64,000 nt of DNA from Microbispora sp. NBC_01189 (GCF_036010665.1 NZ_CP108581.1:5637501-5701500), one strand, 5' to 3'. Shown: positions 41,619-50,734, numbered from the stretch's first letter. Program-made: numbers and translations. The notes: generated by a model not told the origin, from the letters alone.

Positions 41619-42650
41619 TCAGGCCAGGGCGGGGTCGAGGACCACGTCCTCGCCCTGGGTGGTGGGCGCCTCGGGGAAGTGGCACGCGGTCAGATGGCCC
41701 TCGCGGTTGCCGCTGAGCCGGACCAGGGGCGGCACCTCCTCGGCGCACTTGTCCTGCGCCTTCCAGCAGCGCGTGCGGAACCGGCAGCCGGACGGCGGGT
41801 TGATCGGCGAGGGCACGTCGCCCGCCAGGCGGATGCGCTCACGCGGCTCGCTCGACATGTCGGGCTCCGGCACCGCAGACAGCAGGGCGTGCGTGTACGG
41901 GTGCCGGGGCCGCTCGTAGATCGACGCCCGGTCGCCGATCTCGACGATCTTGCCGAGGTACATGACCGCGACCCGCTGGGAGAAGTGCCGGACGATCGCG
42001 AGGTCGTGCGCGATGAACAGGAACGCGATGCCGAGGTCGCGCTGCAGTTCCTGCAGCAGGTTGACCACCTGCGCCTGGATGGAGACGTCCAGCGCCGACA
42101 CCGGCTCGTCGGCGATGATCAGCTTGGGGTCGAGCGCCAGGGCCCGGGCGATCCCGATGCGCTGGCGCTGGCCGCCGGAGAACTCGTGCGGGAAGCGGTT
42201 GTAGTGCTCGGGGTTCAGGCCGACGATCTCCAGCAGCTCCTGCACCCGCTGCCTGCGCCCGCCGGGCGGGTCGATGTCGTTGACCTCCATCGGCCCGCGG
42301 ATGATCGTGCCGACGGTCTGGCGCGGGTTGAGCGAGCTGTACGGGTCCTGGAAGATCATCTGGATCTCGGGCCTGATCGGCTTGAGATCCCGGCGCGAGC
42401 TGTGGGCGATGTCCCGCCCGCGATAGAGGATCTCGCCCGAGGTGGGTTCGAGCAGGCGGGCAGCCAGGCGGCCGGTGGTGGACTTGCCGCAGCCCGACTC
42501 GCCCACCAGGCCGACGGTCTCGCCCTGGCCGACGGCGAGGTCGATGCCGTCCACCGCGTGGACGGCCCCGACCTGGCGCTTGACCAGCGCGCCGCCCCGT
42601 ACGGGGAAGTGCTTGACCAGGCCCTTGAGCTCCAGCAGCGTCTCGTTCAT
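41619..42650 (-). CDS. oppF: Oligopeptide/dipeptide ABC transporter ATPase (OppF-like)
   Basis: A 343-aa ATPase with Walker A VGESGCGKSTTG (about residue 48), Q-loop MIFQDPYSSLNPR, signature FSGGQRQRIGIARAL, Walker B LIIADEPVSALD and H-loop AHDLAI. The C-terminal oligopeptide-type extension contains the Cys-rich GCRFRTRCWKAQDKC segment. The start ATG overlaps the oppD stop (ATGA). A frame continuing upstream is a shadow of oppD. Last gene of the operon. Confidence 0.93.
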   Translation of the reverse strand: MNETLLELKGLVKHFPVRGGALVKRQVGAVHAVDGIDLAVGQGETVGLVGESGCGKSTTGRLAARLLEPTSGEILYRGRDIAHSSRRDLKPIRPEIQMIFQDPYSSLNPRQTVGTIIRGPMEVNDIDPPGGRRQRVQELLEIVGLNPEHYNRFPHEFSGGQRQRIGIARALALDPKLIIADEPVSALDVSIQAQVVNLLQELQRDLGIAFLFIAHDLAIVRHFSQRVAVMYLGKIVEIGDRASIYERPRHPYTHALLSAVPEPDMSSEPRERIRLAGDVPSPINPPSGCRFRTRCWKAQDKCAEEVPPLVRLSGNREGHLTACHFPEAPTTQGEDVVLDPALA

Positions 42651-43732
42651 GCGGGGTCCTCCGTCCGGTCCTCGGTCTGCTCGGTCTGGGCGGTGCGAAG
42701 TTCGCTCTTCTGCGCGAGGGTGAGATAACAGGCGTCCCCGTGGCCCGTCTCGGGGGAGACGTCCGGCCGCTGCCCGAAGCACAGTTCGGGCCCCGCGAGC
42801 CGCGGATAGTCGCAGCGCGGGTGGAACGGGCAGCCGGACGGCGGATTGAGCAGGCTCGGGGGAGTGCCGCGCACCGGCTTCAGCGGGACGTCCACGCTGG
42901 AGTTCAGCCGTGGCATCGACGACAGCAGGCCCCACGTGTAGGGGTGGCGCGGCTCGCGCAGCACCTCGCGGACCGTGCCGCGCTCGGCCGCCCGCCCAGC
43001 GTACATGACGAGCACGTTGTCGGCGGTGTTGGCGACGACCCCGAGGTCGTGCGTGATCAGGATGATCGAGGTGCCGAACTGCTGCTGCAGGTCCTTGAGC
43101 AGGTCGAGGATCTGCGCCTGCACGGTCACGTCGAGCGCGGTGGTCGGCTCGTCGGCGATGAGCAGGTCCGGGTCACAGACCAGCGCCATCGCGATCATGG
43201 CGCGCTGCCGCATGCCACCGGAGAACTCGTGCGGATAGTGGTCCACCCGCACCTCCGGCTGCGGGATGCCCACCCGCCGGAGCATCTCGACGGCCCGGTC
43301 CCGGGCCTCCTTCTTGCTCGCGCCCCGGTGCTTGCGGAAGACCTCGCCGATCTGCCGGCCGATCGTGTGGAACGGCGACAGCGCGGTCAGCGGGTCCTGG
43401 AAGATCATCGCGACCCGGTCGCCGCGGAGCTTCTCCATCGTCGTGCGCTCGGCGGAGATCAGCTCCTTGTCCTCCAGCCAGATCTCGCCGCCGATCCGCG
43501 TGTACGCCGGATTGTGCAGGCCGAGGATGGCGAGGTTGGTGACGGACTTGCCCGACCCCGACTCGCCGACGATGCCGAGCGTGGTGCCCTTCTCCAGATC
43601 GAAGGACAGACCGTCGACGGCGTGGACGACGCCGTCCTCGGTGTCGAACTCGACGCTCAGGTCACGGACGGACAGGAACGGCCCGGGGCCGCGAGAGGTC
43701 CCCGGCTCGCCGCTCCACGACACGGTGGTCAC
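42647..43732 (-). CDS. oppD: Oligopeptide/dipeptide ABC transporter ATPase (OppD-like)
   Basis: A 361-aa ATPase with Walker A VGESGSGKSVTN, Q-loop MIFQDPLTALSPF, signature FSGGMRQRAMIAMAL, Walker B LLIADEPTTALD, H-loop THDLGVV, and the oligopeptide C-terminal GCPFHPRCDYP motif. It pairs with oppF as the two motor subunits of one importer. It begins 49 bp after the oppB stop. Confidence 0.93.
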   Translation of the reverse strand: MTTVSWSGEPGTSRGPGPFLSVRDLSVEFDTEDGVVHAVDGLSFDLEKGTTLGIVGESGSGKSVTNLAILGLHNPAYTRIGGEIWLEDKELISAERTTMEKLRGDRVAMIFQDPLTALSPFHTIGRQIGEVFRKHRGASKKEARDRAVEMLRRVGIPQPEVRVDHYPHEFSGGMRQRAMIAMALVCDPDLLIADEPTTALDVTVQAQILDLLKDLQQQFGTSIILITHDLGVVANTADNVLVMYAGRAAERGTVREVLREPRHPYTWGLLSSMPRLNSSVDVPLKPVRGTPPSLLNPPSGCPFHPRCDYPRLAGPELCFGQRPDVSPETGHGDACYLTLAQKSELRTAQTEQTEDRTEDPA

Positions 43733-43781
43733 TTGCTGCTCCAGTTCCAGGTTTCGGGCGTACGGCTCGATGCGGCGCGGC

Positions 43782-44762
43782 TCAGGTCAGGCGGACCCGC
43801 GGGTCGATGAACGCGTAGAGCACGTCCACCACGATGTTAAGGAGCACGATCATCGCGGCGCCCACGATGGTCACCCCGAGCAGCATCGGCAGGTCGTTGT
43901 TCTGCACCGCGCGTACGGCCAGCTCGCCGATGCCGTGCAGGGTGAACGTCTGCTCGGTGATGATGGCGCCGCCCAGCAGGGTGGCGAGGTCGACACCGAA
44001 GATCGTGACGATGGGGATCATCGCGCCGCGCCAGGCGAACCTGAAGAACACCGTGCGGTTCGACATGCCCTTGGCCCGCGCCGTGCGGACGTAGTCCTCG
44101 GCGAGCTGCTCCACCATCTGGGAGCGGGTCATCCTGGTGTAGTTCGCGGTGAAGATGATCGACAGCACCACCCACGGGAGGAGCAGATGGGTGAACCAGC
44201 CCACCGGGTCGTCGGTGATCGGCACGTAGGATGGGCGCGGGATCAGCTGCATGGTGTCGACGAGGTAGAAGGCCAGCAGCGGGCCGATGAAGTAGATCTG
44301 CAGCGAGGCCCCGATGACGGACGAGGCGCTGGCGATCTTGTCGAGCGGTTGCCCGACCTTCCACGCCGCGATCATGCCGGTGATGATGCCGAACGCGAGG
44401 ATGACGATCGACGCCCCGAAGGTCAGGGACAGCGTCACCGGGAAGCGGTCCACGATGGCGCCGAACACCGGCTCCTGGGTGGCGAAGGAGTAGCCGAGGC
44501 AGGGGGCGGGGCAGTCGCCGAACTGCACGAGCTCCCGGCCGGCGAAGATTCCCGCCAGCCAGTGCCAGTACTGCACGAACAGCGGCTCGTCCATGCCCAG
44601 GTTGTGCCGGACCAGCTGGAGCGTCTCCGGCGGGCAGATCTTGCCGCAGAACGCCCGGGCGGGGTCGCGGGGGACGGCGTAGAAGAGGTAGAACGTGACC
44701 GCGCTGATGATCAGCAGGATCATGAGGGCGCCGAGGATCCGGCGTACCAGGAAGCTGGTCAT
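43782..44762 (-). CDS. oppB: Oligopeptide ABC transporter permease (OppB-like)
   Basis: A 326-aa membrane protein with about six helices. An N-terminal helix (LGALMILLIISAVTFYLFYAV) is followed by a periplasmic-type loop with three Cys (FCGKICPPE, DCPAPCLG). The permease EAA-like loop is EDYVRTARAKGMSNRTVFFR. It ends VDVLYAFIDPRVRLT, the typical OppB tail. The Cys-bearing extracellular loop is longer than in dipeptide permeases I recall. Confidence 0.92.
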   Translation of the reverse strand: MTSFLVRRILGALMILLIISAVTFYLFYAVPRDPARAFCGKICPPETLQLVRHNLGMDEPLFVQYWHWLAGIFAGRELVQFGDCPAPCLGYSFATQEPVFGAIVDRFPVTLSLTFGASIVILAFGIITGMIAAWKVGQPLDKIASASSVIGASLQIYFIGPLLAFYLVDTMQLIPRPSYVPITDDPVGWFTHLLLPWVVLSIIFTANYTRMTRSQMVEQLAEDYVRTARAKGMSNRTVFFRFAWRGAMIPIVTIFGVDLATLLGGAIITEQTFTLHGIGELAVRAVQNNDLPMLLGVTIVGAAMIVLLNIVVDVLYAFIDPRVRLT

Positions 44763-44801
44763 GGTCTCGTACGTGCTCCAGCGGTCGGAACGGGCGGGGG
44801 C

Positions 44802-44828
44802 CCGCCGCCCCGCCCGCGGGGGCGGCGG
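44802..44828 (-). terminator. Hairpin between oppA and oppB
   Basis: CCGCCGCCCC pairs with GGGGCGGCGG (10 bp, 7-nt loop) just after the oppA stop on the minus strand. It has no T-run and probably attenuates or stabilises the mRNA so that the binding protein is made in excess. Confidence 0.5.
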
Positions 44829-44846
44829 CGGCGGACCCGGGTGGTG

Positions 44847-46640
44847 CTACTTCACGTAGATGTTCAGCGCGGACTGCTCGCCCTGGATCGGGTCGAACCG
44901 CACCCCGCCGAGGCCCGAGCCGTACAGGCCGAAGTAGGTCTGGTAGAACTCGGGGATGATCGCGGCCTGTTCCATGATCTGCCGGTCGATCGCGGCCCAC
45001 GCCTTGCCCGCCTCGGCGGGGTCGGTGGCCGCGTTGGCCTGGTCGATGGCCGAGTTGATCTCCGGCACGTTCAGGTGGCTGTAGTTCGGCGCGTTGTCGG
45101 AGATCTGGCGGCCGTCGAACTGCGGCTGGATCGCGGTGGAGCCGGTCGGCCAGTCGGCCGCCCAGCCGCCCCAGTAGACGTCGAACTTGTTGTCCACCGG
45201 GCCGATGGCGTCATAGTAGGTGCCCGCGTTCAGCGGCTTGCCCACCACCTTGATCCCGGCCTTGGCCAGCGCCTCCTTGATGGCGATGGTGACCTTCTCC
45301 TGCGTCGGCGTCTGGTTGTAGGCGTAGACGATGGTCGGGGTGGCGTTCCCGGCCTTCGCCAGCAGCGCCTTCGCGGCCTCGGGGTCGCCCTCGGGCTTGG
45401 TCAGCTTCTCGTACAGGTCGAAGTCCTCGTAACCCAGCACGGTCGGGCTCATCACGGTCGTGGCGATCTTCCCGGCCGAGATCTCGCCGCCCTGGAGCTG
45501 CTGGATCTGCTTGGACGGCCAGGCCAGCTGGATCGCCTTACGGACGTTGACGTCCGTGACCCGCTTGGTGTTGATGTTGTAGAAGGTCGTGAACGGCGTC
45601 AGGCCCTGCAGCGACCGCTTCATCAGGTCGGCGTTGCCGAGCACCTCCTGGATCCGCTCGGGGGCGACCGGGTTGTGGAAGGTGAACGCCTGCTTGTCGT
45701 TGCCCGCGTCGGCCATGAAGCGCTCGGTGGACTGCTGGCTCTGCAGGCCGAACTCCATGTGGAACTTGTCCGGGTACGCGTGCCGGATCGGGTCGGTGTT
45801 CTTGTCCCAGTTCTCGTTGCGCTCCAGGTCGAGCGACTTGTCCGTCACGTGACTGACGATCTTGTACGGACCGGACGACCAGGGCTGCTTGTCGTACTTC
45901 TGCTTGGTGTCGTGCGCCTTCGGCACTGCGCCGTAGCCGGTCATGGCGACGGTGAAGTTGAAGTCCGGGTGCGCCGCGTTCAGGTGGAAGACCACCGTCT
46001 TGTCGTCCGGCGTCTCGATCGTGTCGAGCTCCTTGCCGTCGTACGGGCCCTTGTACTGGTCGCGGAACGGCTTGTTCGCGTCGGGGACAAGCCAGGTCTC
46101 GGCGTAGTCGGGGCCCTCGGTGATGAAGTCGGCGAACAGGCGCTCGAAGCTGTACTTGACGTCAGCGGAGGTGATCGGCGCGCCGTCCTGCCACTTCAGG
46201 CCGTCCTTGAGGGTGAACTTCCAGGTCTTGCCGCCGTCGGTGGTGGCGCCCGTGTCGGTCGCGAGGTCGCCGACGAGCTTGATGTTGCCCGCGTCGTCCT
46301 GCTTGTAGTTGGTCAGCGTCCGGGTGAACAGGGCCGAGACCGAGGCGTTGTAGTTCATGTAGACGCGACCGGGGTCGAGGTGGCTGAAGTCGTCACGGTC
46401 GATCATGTAGACCGTGCCGCCCGGCTTGGCGCCCGGAACCTCTGGGGCGGGTCCCGCGGAGTCGTCGGCGGTGCCGACCGATATCGCGCTGACGGCCTTG
46501 TTCTCCAGCGGCTTCTGGGAGCTGCCCGCGGCGCCCTCGGGAGCCCCGCCGCCACCGCCCTTGGCGCAGCCGGCCAGCGCCAGCGCGCCCGCCGCGAGCA
46601 CGGCCGTCATGGAGACGAATCGCCTGCTGTGCGATCTCAT
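44847..46640 (-). CDS. oppA: Oligopeptide-binding lipoprotein (OppA-like)
   Basis: Extracellular substrate-binding lipoprotein of 597 aa (SBP family 5). The signal peptide ends in a lipobox (ALALAGCAKG), followed by a Gly-rich linker. SBP_bac_5 features include DLATDTGATTDGGKTWKFTL, LKWQDGAPITSADVKYSFER and KRVTDVNVRKAIQLAW. ATG at 46640 is preferred because GGAAGG lies upstream; the longer frame adds ten unlikely residues. It is encoded between two permeases, an uncommon but known order. Ligand unknown. Confidence 0.92.
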   Translation of the reverse strand: MRSHSRRFVSMTAVLAAGALALAGCAKGGGGGAPEGAAGSSQKPLENKAVSAISVGTADDSAGPAPEVPGAKPGGTVYMIDRDDFSHLDPGRVYMNYNASVSALFTRTLTNYKQDDAGNIKLVGDLATDTGATTDGGKTWKFTLKDGLKWQDGAPITSADVKYSFERLFADFITEGPDYAETWLVPDANKPFRDQYKGPYDGKELDTIETPDDKTVVFHLNAAHPDFNFTVAMTGYGAVPKAHDTKQKYDKQPWSSGPYKIVSHVTDKSLDLERNENWDKNTDPIRHAYPDKFHMEFGLQSQQSTERFMADAGNDKQAFTFHNPVAPERIQEVLGNADLMKRSLQGLTPFTTFYNINTKRVTDVNVRKAIQLAWPSKQIQQLQGGEISAGKIATTVMSPTVLGYEDFDLYEKLTKPEGDPEAAKALLAKAGNATPTIVYAYNQTPTQEKVTIAIKEALAKAGIKVVGKPLNAGTYYDAIGPVDNKFDVYWGGWAADWPTGSTAIQPQFDGRQISDNAPNYSHLNVPEINSAIDQANAATDPAEAGKAWAAIDRQIMEQAAIIPEFYQTYFGLYGSGLGGVRFDPIQGEQSALNIYVK

Positions 46641-46673
46641 GTGGTCCTTCCTATGGAGATGCGCGCTCATGGG

Positions 46674-47693
46674 TCAGCGCTTGGTGCGTGGGTCGAAGGC
46701 GTCGCGGATGGAGTCTCCGAGCAGGTTGAAGGCCACCACGAAGATCAGCATCGAGACGCCGGGGAACAGCAGGTAGGTGACGTCGGAGTGGTAGACGTTC
46801 ACGCCCACCTGGAACATGCGGCCCCAGTCGGGGGTGGGCTCGGTCATGCCCACGCCGAGGAAGCCGAGTCCCGCCTCCGCGCCGACGTAGAGCGGGAGCG
46901 CGAGCGTGGCCTGGATGATGATCGGCGTCCAGAGGTTGGGCAGCAGTTCCTTGAAGATCACCCGGGCCGGCGACGCGCCGGTCACGCGGGCGGCCTCCAC
47001 GAACTCGCGGGCCCGCAGCGACAGCACCTGGGCGCGCAGCAGGCGGGCGATCGTGGCCCAGCCGAGGACGGTGAGAACGACGCAGATCGACACGTACCGC
47101 AGCCAGACGGGCGTCTCCTCCTCGGGCAGCACGAGAGCCGCCTCGACGACCGGGAGGAAGACGATAAGGAAGAGCTGCGAGGGGAACGCGAGCAGCGTGT
47201 CGATGACCCGCCCGATCACGTAGTCGGTGCGGCCGCCGATGTAACCCGACGTGATGCCCATCACGACCCCGATGATCGTGGTGAGGACGGTCACGATGAC
47301 GGCGATGCTCAGCGAGGTGCGGATGCCGTACACCAGTTGCGTGAAGACGTCGCGGCCCAGGCCGGGCTCCAGGCCGAACCAGAAGTCCCCGCTCATGCCG
47401 CCGTTCGGCGCGACGGGATAGCCGAACTGGTTGAGCAGGCCGGGCTGGTTCTGCCCGTACGTGGTGTACGGGTCCTTGCCGTACAACCCGGCGATCACGG
47501 GAGCCAGGAGCGCGATCAGGAAGAAGGCGAGCACGACGATCGCCGAGGCGACGCCTGTCCTGTCGCGCCGGAAGCGGCGCCACATGAGCCGCCCGGGCGA
47601 GCGGCCGACGACGGCGGAACCGGACGCGGCAGGGTCCGCGGTGTCCGCGGGCTCCGCGGCGGCGTCGGTCGCGGTCGAGGGGGGGAACGTCAT
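46674..47693 (-). CDS. oppC: Oligopeptide ABC transporter permease (OppC-like)
   Basis: A 339-aa permease and first gene of the operon. A 30-residue Ala/Asp-rich cytoplasmic lead is followed by helix 1 (ASAIVVLAFFLIALLAPVIA), a long outer loop, and the permease motif EFVEAARVTGASPARVIFKE. The tail reads FNLLGDSIRDAFDPRTKR, typical of OppC. It is divergent from the riboflavin operon across 635 bp. Confidence 0.92.
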   Translation of the reverse strand: MTFPPSTATDAAAEPADTADPAASGSAVVGRSPGRLMWRRFRRDRTGVASAIVVLAFFLIALLAPVIAGLYGKDPYTTYGQNQPGLLNQFGYPVAPNGGMSGDFWFGLEPGLGRDVFTQLVYGIRTSLSIAVIVTVLTTIIGVVMGITSGYIGGRTDYVIGRVIDTLLAFPSQLFLIVFLPVVEAALVLPEEETPVWLRYVSICVVLTVLGWATIARLLRAQVLSLRAREFVEAARVTGASPARVIFKELLPNLWTPIIIQATLALPLYVGAEAGLGFLGVGMTEPTPDWGRMFQVGVNVYHSDVTYLLFPGVSMLIFVVAFNLLGDSIRDAFDPRTKR

Positions 47694-47723
47694 GGTTCGG
47701 TGCTCCCGGGTGGACCATTAACG

Positions 47724-47744
47724 ATCGGAAGAGATCCGACTATA
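47724..47744 (-). promoter_or_regulatory. Promoter of the opp operon with a start-site dyad
   Basis: On the minus strand TATAGT (47744-47739) is a good -10, and TCGGA-TCTCT-TCCGA (47738-47724) is a 5-bp dyad across the expected start. No clear -35 was found. Confidence 0.45.
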
Positions 47745-47900
47745 GGGAACCCTGGCAACTGATTTGGCAGGGGTCAATCACTTCGCGCGGGCAGTTCGCC
47801 GCGTTCCTGCTTCGTTGTGCAATGTAAATCACCTTGTGTCCTGCGGCCGCGTTGACCTTGGTAGACGCGTCGCGGGACACTGCATATTACATGAATGCAC

Positions 47901-47924
47901 TTATGTCACAACTTTGTGACATAA
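47901..47924. promoter_or_regulatory. Perfect 24-bp palindrome between opp and rib operons
   Basis: TTATGTCACA-ACTT-TGTGACATAA has 10-bp perfect arms. It lies in an AT-rich part of the 335-bp intergenic stretch (47694-48028), about 207 bp upstream of oppC and 120 bp before the rib promoter. It looks like a dimeric-regulator operator; which regulator is unknown. The rest of the stretch has no gene. Confidence 0.6.
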
Positions 47925-48024
47925 CCCACACATACCCGAGAAGAAGCGCAACGGTAAGAATCCCTGTTCGATCACCTCTCCGATCACCGCAATCCCGCAC
48001 TATGGCCGTCGAGCCGGGCATGGC

Positions 48025-48030
48025 TACACT
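48025..48030 (+). promoter_or_regulatory. -10 element of the riboflavin operon
   Basis: TACACT (48025-48030) fits TANNNT and places the transcript start near 48037, just before the FMN aptamer. Confidence 0.45.
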
Positions 48031-48044
48031 GGTGGTAGCAGAGC

Positions 48045-48195
48045 AGCGTGCTCCGGGGTCGGTGTAATTCCGAACCGGCGGTGACATCCCTGTCCCCAGG
48101 GGTGAAGTCCGCGACCCGGCCGAAGCCATCGGCCGGTGGACCTGGTGAGACTCCAGGACCGACGGTGAAAGTCCGGATGGGAGGAAGCGCGCGAA
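48045..48195 (+). promoter_or_regulatory. FMN riboswitch (RFN element)
   Basis: The conserved RFN blocks appear in order: CCGGGGTCGGTGTAATTCCG, ACCGGCGGTGACAT, GTGAAGTCCGCGACCCG, a variable stem GGCCGAAGCCATCGGCC, GGTGGACCTGGTGAGACTCC, and GACCGACGGTGAAAGTCC with GGATGGGAGGAAG. It controls the whole rib operon. The 130 bp between aptamer and ribD contain several GC hairpins but no T-run, so translational control is likely. Confidence 0.95.
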
Positions 48196-48328
48196 CGGGC
48201 GGTCGTGTGCCGCCGGGCGCCCCCCACGGGGCCGCTCCGGCAGCGGGCTGCCCGCGCAGGTGGTGCGTGGCCGCATCCCGATCGTTCCCCGGGGCCCGCC
48301 GTTACGGCAACGGCGAGAGGAAGACCGG

Positions 48329-49495
48329 GTGACCTCGCGGGACATCCTTCACATGCGGCGCGCGATCGCGCTCGCCGCCCGCGGACTGGGCGGCACCAGC
48401 CCCAATCCCGTCGTCGGCTGCGTCGTCCTCGACCCGTCGGGCGAGGTCGCCGGGGAGGGCTTCCACGCCTACGCCGGAGGCCCGCACGCCGAGGTCGTGG
48501 CGCTGCGCGAGGCGGGTGGACGGGCCCGGGGCGGCACGGCCTACGTGACGCTGGAGCCGTGCGCCCACACCGGCAGGACCGGGCCCTGCGCCACCGCCCT
48601 CCTGGAGGCCGGGGTGGTGCGGGTCGTCGTCGCCGTCCCCGACCCCAACCCCGTGGCCGCCGGCGGCGCGGAGGTCCTGCGGCGGCACGGCGTGCGGGTG
48701 GACGAGGGCGTGCTGACGGCGGAGGCCGAGGAAGGCAACGCCGCCTGGCTGACCTTCGTTCGGGCCCGCAGGCCCTTTGTGACCTGGAAGTTCGCCGCGA
48801 CGATGGACGGCCGCTCGGCGGCCTCCGACGGCACCAGCCAATGGATCACCTCGCCGGAGGCGCGGGCCGACGTGCACCGCCTGCGGGCCGAGAGCGACGC
48901 CGTCGTCGCCGGCATCGGCACCGTGCTCGCCGACGATCCCCGGCTGACCGTCCGCCCACCCGCCGGATCAAGCGTCGCGCCCGTGCTGCGCGTCGTCGCC
49001 GACCCCGGCGCCCGCACCCCCGCCGGCGCCCGCGTGCTGGACGGCGCGGCGCCGACGCTGGTCGCGGTGGCCGAGGACGCCGCCGTCCCCGCCCACCTGT
49101 CCCCGGTCGTACGAATCCCCCGTGTCCAGGGGGGAATAGATCTCCACGCCCTCCTGGCTGAGCTGCACGGGAGGCGAATCGTGAGCGTGCTGGTCGAGGG
49201 AGGTCCCACGCTCGCGGGCGCGTTCCTGCGGGAGGGCCTGGTCGACCGGGTCGTCGGCTACCTCGCCCCGGCGCTGCTGGGCGCCGGCGCGGCGGCCCTC
49301 GGCCCGGCGGGCGTGTCGACGATCACCGAGATCCACCGGCTGGAGTTCGCCTCGGTGACCCCCGTCGGGCCGGACCTCAAGGTGGTCCTGCGGCCCAAGG
49401 CCCCCGCGCACCAGTCCTCCCTTCCCGCGCATCCCCTGGTCACCGATCCCCTGGTCACCGATCCCCAGGTCGTACAGTCCCCTAAGGAGAGCTGA
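48329..49495 (+). CDS. ribD: Riboflavin biosynthesis deaminase/reductase
   Basis: Two steps after GTP cyclohydrolase II. The 388-aa protein has an N-terminal deaminase domain with the zinc site HAEVVALREA and LEPCAHTGRTGPC, then a reductase domain (FVTWKFAATMDGRSA, GIGTVLADDPRLTVR, LVEGGPTLAGAF). GTG 48329 with GAGAGGAAG upstream is chosen; a longer frame starts inside the riboswitch leader. The last 15 residues contain a duplicated LVTDP from a 15-bp repeat. Confidence 0.95.
   Translation: MTSRDILHMRRAIALAARGLGGTSPNPVVGCVVLDPSGEVAGEGFHAYAGGPHAEVVALREAGGRARGGTAYVTLEPCAHTGRTGPCATALLEAGVVRVVVAVPDPNPVAAGGAEVLRRHGVRVDEGVLTAEAEEGNAAWLTFVRARRPFVTWKFAATMDGRSAASDGTSQWITSPEARADVHRLRAESDAVVAGIGTVLADDPRLTVRPPAGSSVAPVLRVVADPGARTPAGARVLDGAAPTLVAVAEDAAVPAHLSPVVRIPRVQGGIDLHALLAELHGRRIVSVLVEGGPTLAGAFLREGLVDRVVGYLAPALLGAGAAALGPAGVSTITEIHRLEFASVTPVGPDLKVVLRPKAPAHQSSLPAHPLVTDPLVTDPQVVQSPKES
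49436..49465 (+). repeat. 15-bp duplication at the ribD 3' end
   Basis: Two exact copies of CTGGTCACCGATCCC encode LVTDP twice in the unconserved tail of RibD. Confidence 0.75.
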
Positions 49496-49496
49496 G

Positions 49497-50105
49497 ATGT
49501 TCACCGGAATCGTCGAGGAGCTCGGCGAGGTCGTGGCTCTGGAGTCTCTGGGCGACTCCGCGCGCCTCACGGTGCGCGGCCCGGTCGTCACCGGCGACGC
49601 CCGGCACGGCGACTCGATCGCCGTCAACGGCGTGTGCCTCACCGTGGCCGGCGCGGAGGGCGACTCCTTCACCGCCGACGTGATGAAGGAGACCCTCGTC
49701 AGGTCCGCGCTCGGCGCGCTGCGCCCCGGCTCACGGGTCAACCTGGAGCGCGCCGTACGGGCCGGCCAGCGGCTCGGCGGGCACATCGTGCAGGGCCACG
49801 TGGACGGGACCGGGGAGGTGCTGTCGCGCGAGCCCGGGGAGCACTGGGAGGTCGTGCGGATCTCGCTGCCCGCCGGGCTCGCCCGCTACGTCGTGGAGAA
49901 GGGCTCGATCGCCGTGGACGGGGTCAGCCTGACCGTGGCGGCGGTGACCGGCGACTCCTTCGCCGTCAGCCTTATCCCCACCACCCTGGAGCTGACCACG
50001 CTCGGCCGCAAGCAGCCGGGCGAGCCGGTCAACCTCGAGGTGGACGTCATCGCCAAGTACGTCGAGAAGCTGACCGCGGCGACCGCCAAGGAGGTCGTGG
50101 CGTGA
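49497..50105 (+). CDS. ribE: Riboflavin synthase alpha chain
   Basis: Dismutates two lumazines to riboflavin. The 202-aa protein consists of two homologous lumazine-binding barrels: [12 protein letters not shown] and [11 protein letters not shown] in the first, GHVDGTGEV and [14 protein letters not shown] in the second. Starts 1 bp after ribD; the stop overlaps the next GTG by four bases. Confidence 0.96.
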   Translation: MFTGIVEELGEVVALESLGDSARLTVRGPVVTGDARHGDSIAVNGVCLTVAGAEGDSFTADVMKETLVRSALGALRPGSRVNLERAVRAGQRLGGHIVQGHVDGTGEVLSREPGEHWEVVRISLPAGLARYVVEKGSIAVDGVSLTVAAVTGDSFAVSLIPTTLELTTLGRKQPGEPVNLEVDVIAKYVEKLTAATAKEVVA

Positions 50106-50734
50106 GCTGGACCGAGGCGGGATTCGACGTGTACGGCCAGCACGTCCTGTGGACCGACCTGGTGGGCAACGTGTGCGCGCTGGGCACGGTCTGGCTCGCG
50201 ATCAAGAAGACGATCTGGACCTGGCCGGTGCAGCTGCTCGGGTCGGTCCTGCTGTTCGTGGCGTCGGTCGGCGCGCACATCACGGGCAACGCGCTCAAGC
50301 AGGCGCTGTTCGGCGTCCTCGCGGTCTACGGCTGGGTGAAGTGGTCGCGCGGCACCCGCGGCGGCGCGCAGCTGCCGATCCGGTCGGCGCGGCCGGGGGA
50401 GCGGGCGGCGCTCGCAGGCCTGCTGGTGGCCGGGACGGTGGTGGTGGCGCTCACCTTCACCTTCCTCAACTCCCGGGGCTGGAACATCTCCTGGAGCCCG
50501 TGGCCCGACGCGTACATCTTCGTGGGCAGCGCGGCGGCGACGTGGGCGCAGGGCAGGGCCCTGGTCGACTTCTGGATCATCTGGGTGGCCGTCGACCTCG
50601 TGGGCGTCCCGCTGGCGTTCAGCTCCGGGCTGGTCGTCTCCGGGGTGGTCTACGGGCTGTTCTTCGTGATGGTGATGATCGGCTTCCGTGGCTGGCTGCG
50701 CCAGTCGCGCGCGCTGCGGGCGGTGATCGCGTGA
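50102..50734 (+). CDS. ribM: Riboflavin/nicotinamide-riboside transporter, RibM/PnuX type
   Basis: A 210-aa PnuC-family membrane protein with about six hydrophobic helices ([58 protein letters not shown]) and the Trp-rich [19 protein letters not shown] loop. Its place between ribE and ribBA behind an FMN riboswitch indicates riboflavin import, as for RibM/PnuX of Streptomyces and Corynebacterium. GTG start overlaps ribE; stop overlaps ribBA. Transport of nicotinamide riboside is the less likely alternative. Confidence 0.88.
   Translation: MSWTEAGFDVYGQHVLWTDLVGNVCALGTVWLAIKKTIWTWPVQLLGSVLLFVASVGAHITGNALKQALFGVLAVYGWVKWSRGTRGGAQLPIRSARPGERAALAGLLVAGTVVVALTFTFLNSRGWNISWSPWPDAYIFVGSAAATWAQGRALVDFWIIWVAVDLVGVPLAFSSGLVVSGVVYGLFFVMVMIGFRGWLRQSRALRAVIA

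Noticed and set aside
43266-47762. 1498-codon open frame opposite the opp operon
   Set aside because: It lies antisense to five well-supported transporter genes and its translation is low-complexity His/Arg/Val/Asp-rich.
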